From contig JACRLY010000080.1 in assembly GCA_016219595.1 (NCBI GenBank), forward strand, positions 1-35,178: 35,178 nt of DNA, read 5' to 3'. The stretch's first letter is position 1, and each line of letters starts with the position of its first letter. Both the position numbers and the translations under genes were made by a program. Below are positions 1-8,042 of this stretch, one piece after another. This DNA comes from Ignavibacteriota bacterium (GTDB lineage Bacteria; Bacteroidota; Ignavibacteria; Kapaibacteriales; UBA2268). The notes under the pieces were generated by a model. That model was not told where the DNA came from. It searched no databases and worked only from the letters and a program-made list of their open reading frames with translations.

Positions 1-590
1 TACATCCCGGAAAACAAGAATCCTGCAAGAATAATATTTATTATTGCATAAAAGTTAATACTGGGATTTGCAAGATGACCCAATCCGAATAAAATACTGT
101 TCATCAGGATTGCAATAGTAATCCCATATCTATCAAGTACAGCCTGAAATATAATTCCCCGGAATATTAATTCTTCAATTATTGCTTCAATAAATATAAT
201 GATGGAAATATAAATAAATACATCGGTTTTTGGGAACATATATTCATCAGAATAAGCTGAAAATATAGTTGCAAATATGATTATTATAAATACAAAAAAC
301 AGATTCAAACCTGCTCCGACACCAATATCTTTCAATGCCCATTTATCTGGTTTTATTCCGAATGCATACCATTTGCCATTTTTACGTAGTACTTCAATAA
401 TAACTGACAGACCGAGTAAGATGAATAAAACAACGGCTTCAGTCAAAATAGATATTAAAAATTCAGTATCCCCGCTTTTTTTTAAATTCTTTGTATAGAT
501 TAGAAGTGGTAATATCAAAGCATTCGAGAATGCAAAGAAAACCAATACTCGTATCCACCAGCGGGCGGTCAAACGGTGAATCGTATCCAT
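1..590 (-). CDS. CPBP-family intramembrane metalloprotease (3' end outside window)
   Basis: This ORF is absent from the supplied track because it runs off the window edge. Reading minus from ATG at 588-590 gives MDTIHRLTARWWIRVLVFF followed by several hydrophobic segments. About 145 residues in comes the CPBP (Abi/CaaX-protease-like) motif 1, EAIIEELIFRG, where the two glutamates are metal/catalytic residues. It is followed by motif-2-like FGLGHLANP with the conserved histidine. The family consists of polytopic inner-membrane proteases, some linked to prenyl-protein processing or bacteriocin immunity; the substrate cannot be told here. Only about 196 codons are visible and the last motif region is missing. 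The start lies 4 bases downstream of the stop of the small HicB-like gene on the same strand, so the two are probably co-transcribed. The family call is firm, the role unknown. Confidence 0.85.
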   Translation of the reverse strand, partial: MDTIHRLTARWWIRVLVFFAFSNALILPLLIYTKNLKKSGDTEFLISILTEAVVLFILLGLSVIIEVLRKNGKWYAFGIKPDKWALKDIGVGAGLNLFFVFIIIIFATIFSAYSDEYMFPKTDVFIYISIIIFIEAIIEELIFRGIIFQAVLDRYGITIAILMNSILFGLGHLANPSINFYAIINIILAGFLFSGM

Positions 591-594
591 TTAT

Positions 595-798
595 TTAATT
601 ACTTTGAATTTGTTTGGAAATCTCTAAAATGTGTTTTTCTATAAATTCCTTCATTAAGTTTCGCACTTGTTCATGTTCATCGCCTTTAATCATGAAATTC
701 AATTGAGGACAATAGGACGCATAATTATTATCCCCTCTTTTACGGATAAGGATTTCATAATCGTCCGGATTGATACTATTTGATATGTTTGCCATCAT
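595..798 (-). CDS. small HicB-like domain protein
   Basis: This is a 67-residue soluble protein. The segment YEILIRKRGDNNYASYCPQL then GDEHEQVRNLMKEFIEKHI follows the HicB antitoxin-fold pattern: a beta strand, y.a.cPqL, a G-D turn, then one amphipathic helix. It lacks the DNA-binding domain often fused to HicB antitoxins, and no HicA-like toxin is visible beside it. Tandem ATG codons at 793-798 leave the start ambiguous by one residue; no convincing Shine-Dalgarno is present. It stops 4 bases before the CPBP protease start, suggesting a two-gene unit. The fold assignment is inferred from pattern only. It could instead be one of the free-standing HicB-like proteins of unknown role that are not antitoxins. 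Confidence 0.6.
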   Translation of the reverse strand: MMANISNSINPDDYEILIRKRGDNNYASYCPQLNFMIKGDEHEQVRNLMKEFIEKHILEISKQIQSN

Positions 799-917
799 AA
801 TTTATATAATTAACAATTAATAATTCACAATTAACGATAAACTTTATTTTTAATTATAATAATAAAATGACAGCAATATTATTATTAATCAATTAAAGTG
901 TAATCTGAACCTATCAA

Positions 918-949
918 TTTGAATATGTTCATATAATACAATAAATTTG
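918..949 (+). promoter_or_regulatory. Bacteroidetes-type promoter for the heparinase-like gene
   Basis: TTTG at 918-921 and TAAATTTG at 942-949 are separated by 20 bases. This matches the published Bacteroides consensus of TTTG (-33) and TAnnTTTG (-7). Transcription would begin near 955-958, leaving a very short leader before ATG 965. It lies between two divergent genes, in a 150-200 base AT-rich spacer that shows no other gene. Confidence 0.55.
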
Positions 950-964
950 CAGGACTTTTTAATA

Positions 965-3157
965 ATGATTTTGGAAGAATTGAGTCAGTTAAAAAAATTT
1001 ATAAGATTGTTTTTTATTAGACCCGGGATAGCTGTTTCCAAGGTTCTTGATATTTATTCCAATAAATTCAAACATAAAAAGTTGAAAGATAGGTATTTAA
1101 CTAATAGTTCATTCCAGCAAAATCCATTCAAATCCGGGCAAAAATTATACAACTTAAATCTCTTTCCTGACCTTATCAACAATATTAGTGAAATAGAGCA
1201 AAATAAGAAAAATGATAATTTTGAAAAGTTAGTTTTAAACTTAATAAACCATAATTTTAACCTTTTAGGTTCAGATTGGAAAAATGTCAATAAAATTGTG
1301 AAAAATAAAATCAAAAATCTTTCTAATGAATTGGAACAAAATAGAATAATAGATTTAATTGATAAAGATTATAGACAAATTGACTGGCAAATTGATTTTA
1401 AATCAGGTTACAGATGGGATGTATCAACATTTTATAAAGATATTAAGTTCGGGACAAAAGCCGGAGCAGATATAAAAATTCCTTGGGAACTTGGAAGGAT
1501 GCAGCAAATTCAATTACTTATCATTTATTATGAATTAATAAATAAAGATGGAATTGATAAAAGTGTTATTAGCAGTGAATTAAAAAATCAAATTTTGGAT
1601 TTTATAGCTTCAAATGCACCCGGATTTGGAGTTCAGTGGGCTTCTACTATGGATGTTGCAATCAGGGCAGTAAACCTGGTATTAGCTTCATCATTTCTAA
1701 AAAAAGCAAATATTGAATTTGATAATGATTTTGAAAGTTATTTAATAAGTAGTATATATGAGCACGGGAAACACATTATTGATAACTTAGAATGGTCAGC
1801 CGGAATGAGGGGGAATCATTACCTGGCAAATATAACCGGAATAATATTAATTGCATCTCATTTGCCCATTACTCAAGAAATTAATTCATGGCTTGAATTT
1901 GGAATCAATGAACTTATGAATGAGATTTTATATCAATTTAATGAGGATGGTAGCAATTTTGAGGCATCGACAAATTATCATTTATTTTCGGCAGAAATGG
2001 TTTTCTCATCAATTTTTGTATTGCTTAATTTACCAAAGGAAAAATTAACTGCTTTAAACTGTGGGGTAAAAACTTACTACAATTATGCTTTAAAGAAAAA
2101 TAAAGTTTTTAATGGTTTATGGTTATTTGACGCTGAAAATAAAATTAATTTCAAATCCAGGATAATTGATAGACTGAAAAAAATATATGAATTCTCATCA
2201 GCAATAATTAATGAAGAAGGTGTAATACCGCAGATAGGGGACAATGATAGCGGACAATTACTAATTCCGAATTACGATTTAACATTCGAAAGTCATAAAC
2301 CTTTTGGAGCAAATCATTTAAGTCAACTTGATTTAATGAAGAAAGTATTGGAATTAATTGATAAATTAAGAGATAATTCAGATTTATTACAATTTTCAGT
2401 ACCAAAAGAATTTAAGGATTTTGGTCTGTATATCTTAGAGAAAGAAAATGTCAGATTATATATTAAGTGCGGAAGTATCGGACAAATGGGAAAAGGAGGA
2501 CATAGCCACAATGACCAGTTATCATTTGAATTATTTATCGGAAAAGAAAATGTCATAGTCGACCCGGGCACTTATTGTTATACATCTGAGCCTCAATTAA
2601 GGAATGAGTACAGGTCGACGAAAATGCACAATACATTATGGTTCGAAGGACTTGAACAAAATGAATGGTGGAATGAATCGGCAGATGATTTGTTCTGGCT
2701 GAAAAAAGATAAAGCAAAAGCAAAAAAAATTGAGTTTTCTGAAAACCAATTTGCAGGTGAACATTTTGGATATAGAAAACCGCATAAAAGAGAATTTACA
2801 ATTTTAAAGTCGAATGATATAGGTAGAGAGACATTAGCAGAAAATATTCCGATTATTAGTGATAGTCAAATAGCAGAATGTATCAAAGTAAAGGGTGTGG
2901 ATACTTGTGAATTGAATAAAACAAAAAATATTTCTTTTCATCTTGCACCTGGAGTGTTAATAATAAATGAAACTGAAACAAGTTTTATAATTGGAGTAAA
3001 TAATAAAAAAATTGAAATAATTTCTTCAGCCGGCAAATTCAGAAAAGAAAAATATTTTTATTCTCCTGAATATGGCTTAAGAATAGAAGCCGAAAAACTG
3101 GTGTTGATAAGCAGTGAAAACAGAATTGAATGGCAGATTGAAATAAAATCAGAATAA
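965..3157 (+). CDS. heparinase II/III family polysaccharide lyase
   Basis: This is a protein of about 730 residues with the two-part architecture of the heparinase II/III and alginate-lyase family: an alpha/alpha toroid N-domain and a beta-sandwich C-domain. The N-domain carries GNHYLANITG near residue 282. The C-domain carries GGHSHNDQLSFE near 511, VDPGTYCYT, and YRSTKMHNTL near 548, all family signatures with the likely catalytic histidine and tyrosine residues. Such enzymes cleave uronate-containing polysaccharides by beta-elimination, and many sit in exopolysaccharide loci. No signal peptide is evident at the N-terminus (MILEELSQLKK), so the location is uncertain. The track start is TTG 947, but that codon lies inside a good TAAATTTG -7 element. 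ATG 965, preceded by AGGACT, is preferred. The stop is followed 42 bases later by the FtsX-like gene on the same strand. Substrate unknown. Confidence 0.8.
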   Translation: MILEELSQLKKFIRLFFIRPGIAVSKVLDIYSNKFKHKKLKDRYLTNSSFQQNPFKSGQKLYNLNLFPDLINNISEIEQNKKNDNFEKLVLNLINHNFNLLGSDWKNVNKIVKNKIKNLSNELEQNRIIDLIDKDYRQIDWQIDFKSGYRWDVSTFYKDIKFGTKAGADIKIPWELGRMQQIQLLIIYYELINKDGIDKSVISSELKNQILDFIASNAPGFGVQWASTMDVAIRAVNLVLASSFLKKANIEFDNDFESYLISSIYEHGKHIIDNLEWSAGMRGNHYLANITGIILIASHLPITQEINSWLEFGINELMNEILYQFNEDGSNFEASTNYHLFSAEMVFSSIFVLLNLPKEKLTALNCGVKTYYNYALKKNKVFNGLWLFDAENKINFKSRIIDRLKKIYEFSSAIINEEGVIPQIGDNDSGQLLIPNYDLTFESHKPFGANHLSQLDLMKKVLELIDKLRDNSDLLQFSVPKEFKDFGLYILEKENVRLYIKCGSIGQMGKGGHSHNDQLSFELFIGKENVIVDPGTYCYTSEPQLRNEYRSTKMHNTLWFEGLEQNEWWNESADDLFWLKKDKAKAKKIEFSENQFAGEHFGYRKPHKREFTILKSNDIGRETLAENIPIISDSQIAECIKVKGVDTCELNKTKNISFHLAPGVLIINETETSFIIGVNNKKIEIISSAGKFRKEKYFYSPEYGLRIEAEKLVLISSENRIEWQIEIKSE

Positions 3158-3199
3158 TCAGGTTTATACATATATTTTAAAAACTAAATTCAAACAAAT

Positions 3200-4333
3200 A
3201 TGGGTTGTATTATTAAGAATCAAAGAAAATCTATTTTCAGATTATTTTTAAGTGTATTAACTTTAAGTTTTATTTTTTCTTTTTATTATTCTTCATATAT
3301 TATTGTTGACAGGTATATTTCAGAAATAAGCTCAAATGTTATAATTACAGCTATTGTCAGACAGGATGTTCCGGATGATTCGGTAAAGTTAACATTAAAG
3401 AATATAAAATCTTTTTATTGGGTGAATAAGGCATTTCTTATTAAACCGGAAAAAGGATTGATAAGAACCGACAGTACAATTGGTGGAATTTCTCAAGACT
3501 TACTACCGGAAAACCCTCTGCCATCCTTAATCAATGTTTCAATTAAACAAAACTATCTTAATAGATTCAACCTTGCTAAATATAATCTGCTAATTAAAAG
3601 AATAGATGCTGTTGACAGTACTATATTACGCAAGAATTTTGCCGATACAGTGTTTTTAATAAAAAATCAATATTCTGTTTTATCTTTGATTATAGGGATA
3701 ATATTAGGACTAATCGTAATCTTTATCACATTTTTATCTTTGAATCCGGAATTTATTAGTCTCAAATTATCTATAACGTACAAAACCGGAATAAAAAATT
3801 ACAATCAATTATCAAAAGCAATACTTGGATTGATGTCTGTGGTGGTTTCAATAAGTATTGCCATCTCTTCAGGAATTTTATACCTTCTTTGGTATTTGAC
3901 TGTGGAAGAACTTAGCTGGTTTTCCGATACACATTGGCAGGTATTAGTATTGAATTTCTGTTTTGTGATACTGTTGTTCGGTATAATTTATTTGATATTA
4001 TACCTGGTAAATGAACCTAAAAGAATCATTAATGAAAATGTTCCGATAAATAATGAAAGTATTGAGGAGATTATAATCACTGATGATACAGTTGCAGAAC
4101 CAACAAATATTGAAATTGCAGAATTAACTGAAAATAAAGAAATCCAAAAAAATGGTGACATAATTGAAGATGAAGTTGAAGCTACAATTCCTGAAAAAGA
4201 CGAAATCGCTGAAAATGTTGAAATAGAAAACACCAGTGATATTCAGATTGAGGAAATAACAGCAAATAAAGAGAATGAAAATACTGTTACAGAAAACATT
4301 AAAGTAGAAAACTGGGAAGATGACATTACTTGA
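3200..4333 (+). CDS. FtsX-like membrane protein with a long acidic tail
   Basis: The 377 residues have FtsX-like topology: a cytoplasmic stub, TM1 at about 12-35, an extracytoplasmic domain to about 155, then three TM segments near 158-181, 207-232 and 247-271. The extracytoplasmic part contains LLPENPLPSLINVSI (102-115), matching the NPLP motif of FtsX that precedes its second beta-alpha unit. FtsX normally pairs with the ATPase FtsE to control cell-wall hydrolases at the septum, but no ftsE is adjacent here. Residues 272-377 form a low-complexity Glu/Asn/Ile-rich cytoplasmic tail with repeats of the EIAEN/VEIEN kind, which ordinary FtsX lacks. The last 14 bases overlap the LptG-like gene, indicating translational coupling. 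FtsX family membership is moderately sure; the function is open. Confidence 0.6.
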   Translation: MGCIIKNQRKSIFRLFLSVLTLSFIFSFYYSSYIIVDRYISEISSNVIITAIVRQDVPDDSVKLTLKNIKSFYWVNKAFLIKPEKGLIRTDSTIGGISQDLLPENPLPSLINVSIKQNYLNRFNLAKYNLLIKRIDAVDSTILRKNFADTVFLIKNQYSVLSLIIGIILGLIVIFITFLSLNPEFISLKLSITYKTGIKNYNQLSKAILGLMSVVVSISIAISSGILYLLWYLTVEELSWFSDTHWQVLVLNFCFVILLFGIIYLILYLVNEPKRIINENVPINNESIEEIIITDDTVAEPTNIEIAELTENKEIQKNGDIIEDEVEATIPEKDEIAENVEIENTSDIQIEEITANKENENTVTENIKVENWEDDIT

Positions 4334-5402
4334 CAAATACATTTTAAAGCAGATAACTATTACATTGCTGTTCTCATTAATAGCATTGTGTATAATATTT
4401 GTTATTGTGAATCTATTAGAAAGTCTTGACGAGTTTCTTGACCAGGATGCAACATTTTTTACTATATTTAAATATTATATATATTTTCTGCCTGAAATCC
4501 TGAAGCTTCTGACACCGGTTGCAATGTTGATTTCCACCTTGTTTTCAATCGGAAGACTTTCATCGAATAATGAAGTTATAGCTATGAAATCGGGAGGAAT
4601 AAGCCTTTACAGGATAATGATGCCTGTGGCATTTTTCAGTGTGATATTAAGTTTTGCACAATTATATTTCAACGGATGGGTAGTTCCGGCTGCTAATGAA
4701 AAGAAAATTGATATAGAAAGGAAATACTTAAATAAAGCAGCAGGCGGAGGGCAGATTTTCAATCTTTATTTCAGGGATAATCCTGAACGAAATATTGTTA
4801 TGCAGTACTATGATGCAGACATGAAAACAGGAAATAAGATTGCAGTCGAAGAGTATACAAGCCAGTCTGAACCAAGATTAACAAAGAGAATAGAAGCAGA
4901 CAAAATCAGATGGGATTCTTCCAAATCGGTCTGGAAAATCATAAATGGTATTGAAAGGAATTATTCCGGCGGGGCTGTTGATACAAAGCGTTTCGATACT
5001 ATAAATTATTCAATAAATCTGACTCATAATCAAATTATCGAGCTGAAACGTTCTACAGATGAAATGAATTATGATGAACTTTGGAATTATATAACGATTC
5101 TCAAAAGGGGTGGCAAAGATGTAAGGAAGCAGGTTATTGAATATTATGGAAATTATGCATTTCCTTTTGCAAATTTGATTGTAATATTATTCGGAGTTCC
5201 ATTTGCTTCAATCCGAAAAAAGGGTGGTCTTGCTATCCAGATGGGTGCGGCAATGGTTATTTCATTCCTCTATCTTGTTTTTACTAAAGTCGGGCAGACT
5301 ATAGGTTATTCTTCCGATATAAATCCGGTTTTTGCAGGTTGGATGGCAAATATTATATTTTTTATATTTGCATTAGTCAATCTATTTAGAACAAGGACTT
5401 AA
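4320..5402 (+). CDS. LptF/LptG-family LPS export permease
   Basis: The 360-residue polytopic protein matches the YjgP/YjgQ (LptF/LptG) family in length and layout. Three TM segments come in the first 120 residues, then a periplasmic beta-jellyroll region (about 130-265), then three C-terminal TM segments. Characteristic stretches are LDKYILKQ at the start, SSNNEVIAMKSGGISLYRI (about 83-100) and a WVVPAANEKK-like segment after TM3. In the Lpt system two such permeases with LptB2 extract LPS from the inner membrane and pass it to the LptC/A/D bridge. Whether this one is LptF or LptG cannot be settled from one copy. It starts inside the 3' end of the FtsX-like gene in another frame. A hairpin with a T-rich tail follows at 5442. 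Confidence 0.85.
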   Translation: MTLLDKYILKQITITLLFSLIALCIIFVIVNLLESLDEFLDQDATFFTIFKYYIYFLPEILKLLTPVAMLISTLFSIGRLSSNNEVIAMKSGGISLYRIMMPVAFFSVILSFAQLYFNGWVVPAANEKKIDIERKYLNKAAGGGQIFNLYFRDNPERNIVMQYYDADMKTGNKIAVEEYTSQSEPRLTKRIEADKIRWDSSKSVWKIINGIERNYSGGAVDTKRFDTINYSINLTHNQIIELKRSTDEMNYDELWNYITILKRGGKDVRKQVIEYYGNYAFPFANLIVILFGVPFASIRKKGGLAIQMGAAMVISFLYLVFTKVGQTIGYSSDINPVFAGWMANIIFFIFALVNLFRTRT

Positions 5403-5441
5403 TAATGTCGGGAACATGTAAACTAAAATAATTGAGTTGTT

Positions 5442-5505
5442 CATTTCTGAAGTATATAAAACTGTATTTTTAATGTATATGTTCATTTTCAGAAATGTTT
5501 TTATT
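5442..5505 (+). terminator. possible intrinsic terminator after the LptG-like gene
   Basis: CATTTCTGAA (5442-5451) is the exact complement of TTCAGAAATG (5488-5497), followed by a T-rich run GTTTTTATTT. The 36-base loop is long and AT-rich, so folding would be weaker than in a typical terminator. Its place directly after the LptG-like stop and before a separate gene pair fits termination. Confidence 0.4.
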
Positions 5506-5521
5506 TATAAGCGATTAATGA

Positions 5522-5529
5522 TATTTTTG
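5522..5529 (+). promoter_or_regulatory. possible -7 promoter element
   Basis: TATTTTTG fits the TAnnTTTG -7 consensus and lies about 70 bases before the GldL-like start, downstream of the putative terminator. No clean TTTG is seen 19-21 bases upstream, so support is weak. Confidence 0.25.
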
Positions 5530-5598
5530 AATAAGAAAGGTATAACAAAGTAATTCAGAAATAAGAGATAAATTAATTAGTAAAATTTAACGATAATT

Positions 5599-6390
5599 AT
5601 GAAAAATATTGATACTCTTTCATCACTCGATGGCAGGGCAACCCTTGCTGAGGTTTATAATGAACTGAGATTCGAAAAACAGTTGTCCAATTTCTCTACA
5701 TTGTTGATTTGTTGGAGAATTTGTGTCAGGGAGAGGGAATTGTTCCGTTATGTAAAAAAAGATGTAACTGTTCTTCATCCTCTTGGAATCTTTTCAGGTA
5801 CAGGCCTGTGGATGGAAGAGATACTAAACAGGTACTACTTTACAACAATTAATTCCTTTGTATATTTTGGTGCTGCAATATTACTTGTGCTTATCGGATT
5901 AAGAAGATTTACCAATTATGTAAATCCCGATATCGTACTTGGAGGTGTAGCATTCGAAGCATTAATGCTGATTTTTATGTTTGTTGTAATGTTATTTACG
6001 CCGAGTGAGGAACTTGAGACATTAAAAGCAAGGACAAATGAAAATCAGAATACAATCGAAGACCTTATTGTTGAGGTAGGAGAAATAAGCAGGGATTTTG
6101 CAGCAGTGGTCGTTCAACTTGAAAAACTCTCTGATTCTTTCCAGGAAGTTTTGAAACAACAAAGCAATCTTACATTTTTAATCGGTAAACTTTCCGATAA
6201 TTATTCAGATGCTTCTGCACCCAATCCACAAATGCTCGAAATAATGAAAGAAACTAATTTTGCTTTGTCGGAATTTAAAAATACTGTTAACAACCTGAAT
6301 AATGCTGCAGAATTACTCAAAAGAGAAGAAATTGAAATTGCAGTCAGGAAAGAAGTAGAGAGGGTTTTAGTAAATAAGTTAACTCAATAA
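5599..6390 (+). CDS. probable divergent GldL/PorL-like T9SS motor protein
   Basis: This 263-residue protein has two adjacent TM segments (about 84-103 and 111-134) and a long C-terminal cytoplasmic part predicted helical or coiled-coil (about 136-260). The TM pair resembles GldL, which is known to carry a basic residue at the end of TM1 and a glutamate in TM2 essential for proton-driven motion. Here VYFGAAILLVLIGLRRF ends TM1 with Arg102-Arg103, and GGVAFEALMLIF places Glu120 in TM2. It differs from classical GldL in having about 80 residues before TM1. The next gene has GldM-like size and topology. This is recognition from topology and motif, not a firm family match; a generic coiled-coil membrane protein remains possible. 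Confidence 0.5.
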   Translation: MKNIDTLSSLDGRATLAEVYNELRFEKQLSNFSTLLICWRICVRERELFRYVKKDVTVLHPLGIFSGTGLWMEEILNRYYFTTINSFVYFGAAILLVLIGLRRFTNYVNPDIVLGGVAFEALMLIFMFVVMLFTPSEELETLKARTNENQNTIEDLIVEVGEISRDFAAVVVQLEKLSDSFQEVLKQQSNLTFLIGKLSDNYSDASAPNPQMLEIMKETNFALSEFKNTVNNLNNAAELLKREEIEIAVRKEVERVLVNKLTQ

Positions 6391-6446
6391 ATTCTCAATT
6401 GGGAAGTTAGAATTCTGAATATAAATTTAGATATCTGATTAATAAA

Positions 6447-7943
6447 ATGAAATTAAGATATAGAAAAACGATAGAAATATATTTTGTTTTATATTTAGCA
6501 GCCTTGATTTTTCTATTGCCTTCACCTGAAGATGATAAAAAAAATTCTGATGAAAATAATTCAAAGGTATTTCAAATACCTTTTTCAATACAACCCGAGA
6601 AAACAACATTGAATTGCAGGCTGATACTTGATTCATCAGGTGTAAGGATAATGTCGATTGATTCTATGAACACGGTGATTTATTTCGGAGATGTCGAAAA
6701 TGTGGATTTTGAATTTACAATCGAAGACCCATTACTCAGGCAAAAACTTTTTTTGAAAAACGAGGAGGACACATCAAATCCATATTTCAGATTCGTTGCT
6801 AATAAGAAATCCCAGTCTGCTGTATTTTTCTGGAGTCCACCTATATTCGAAAGGGCAAATAAGACTTATAATGTGACGGTTACAGCGGTTGCCAGCCTGA
6901 AAGATGAAAAAAATGTTTCTGAAATAACTCAATCTTTCGAGACAAATAGAATAATAAAAGCTCAGACAAAATTCACCCTGAATATGATATATATGAATGC
7001 CGATTTAGTTGCAAATGGTACAGGGCTTCAACAGAATCCTAATGAAGCAGGTAACAGATTTAATGGTCAAAATCAAATATTTACAGGATTTCAACCTTCC
7101 GGTGAAATTGATATAAAATCTGAACAGGGTTTCATCAGGTCATTTGCCTATAATAAATGGACAAATATTATTAATATATACGGCGGTACTTTTGGGAATG
7201 ATGTAATAAAATATAATTTGCAGTCAAAACCTGATTATGATGATAATGGGGGAACTGCTTCGATTTTGAAAGTGGAACAAAATAGAATTATAATTGGAGG
7301 TATTACCCCTTCTTATGGTAAATTAAAAGTTCTGTTTACTGCTATTTCAAAATATGATAAAAAGGAAAGAAGTGTGGATTTTGTTGTAGTAACTGAAAAA
7401 TTTCAAACTCCGGTTTTCGACAAAACAATGTATCCCGAGAAGACTTATACTATAGACCCTAAAATCCCATTAATGTTAGGCAAAGATATTAAAGCAATGA
7501 TTAAGGATGCGCAATCTGTAAGAGTCCAAAGCGAACAGGGTAATATTTTCCAGTTTACACCCGATTTAAGCGATACAGATAAAATTTTCACTCTCGAATG
7601 TTACATTGATAATAATTTATTAGGGCAGAAATATCAAATCAAAGTATTGAATTATCCAAATCCTGAAATTAAGGATGTTCAGTATATAAGAAATGGTGAA
7701 GTAAATATCATTACATATTCTTATGGTAAATATAACTCAAAAGATAATGTATCGGATATTTTAGTAGAAGGTAATGCTATTGTTCGTGAATTAAGGGGTA
7801 AGACACCTGAGTCTCCTGATAATATAACGCACGTACAGATATTCAGGTGTACACCGAGAAATCAGTCTCAACCATTTTCATTCAGAATTTATGCAATTGA
7901 TTCCCGAGGAAAGAAATCCTCGCCAAAGAATTATGAAGAATAA
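6447..7943 (+). CDS. probable divergent GldM/PorM-like periplasmic shaft protein
   Basis: The 498 residues are close to the roughly 510 of GldM. The N-terminus has a short basic stub and a single TM segment, TIEIYFVLYLAALIFLLP (about 8-25, with an internal Glu); the remainder is extracytoplasmic and beta-rich. Known GldM has one N-terminal TM helix and four periplasmic domains that transmit motor rotation from GldL to the outer-membrane T9SS ring. The spacing after the GldL-like gene is 56 bases. Segments such as SFAYNKWTNIINIYGG, and a region near residues 275-310 followed by a linker, would fit a GldM domain boundary, but similarity is faint. The assignment leans on the neighbour and on the T9SS sorting domain encoded at 18.7 kb. 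It could otherwise be an unrelated periplasmic protein. Confidence 0.45.
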   Translation: MKLRYRKTIEIYFVLYLAALIFLLPSPEDDKKNSDENNSKVFQIPFSIQPEKTTLNCRLILDSSGVRIMSIDSMNTVIYFGDVENVDFEFTIEDPLLRQKLFLKNEEDTSNPYFRFVANKKSQSAVFFWSPPIFERANKTYNVTVTAVASLKDEKNVSEITQSFETNRIIKAQTKFTLNMIYMNADLVANGTGLQQNPNEAGNRFNGQNQIFTGFQPSGEIDIKSEQGFIRSFAYNKWTNIINIYGGTFGNDVIKYNLQSKPDYDDNGGTASILKVEQNRIIIGGITPSYGKLKVLFTAISKYDKKERSVDFVVVTEKFQTPVFDKTMYPEKTYTIDPKIPLMLGKDIKAMIKDAQSVRVQSEQGNIFQFTPDLSDTDKIFTLECYIDNNLLGQKYQIKVLNYPNPEIKDVQYIRNGEVNIITYSYGKYNSKDNVSDILVEGNAIVRELRGKTPESPDNITHVQIFRCTPRNQSQPFSFRIYAIDSRGKKSSPKNYEE

Positions 7944-8042
7944 ATGAGAATTTGAAATTTGCAATTTTGACGGTTAACTGTAACAATTCAATTATATAAA
8001 CGTAATATGAGAATATTTCTATGTATTTCATAGAGGACTTAG

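Noticed and set aside
277-498. 73-residue plus-strand ORF
   Set aside because: It is antisense to the CPBP protease, whose catalytic motifs are clear on the other strand.
5403-5429. Eight-codon ORF just after the LptG-like stop, preceded by AGGACT
   Set aside because: The upstream bases look like a ribosome site, but they are the last codons of the LptG-like gene; too short to support as a gene.
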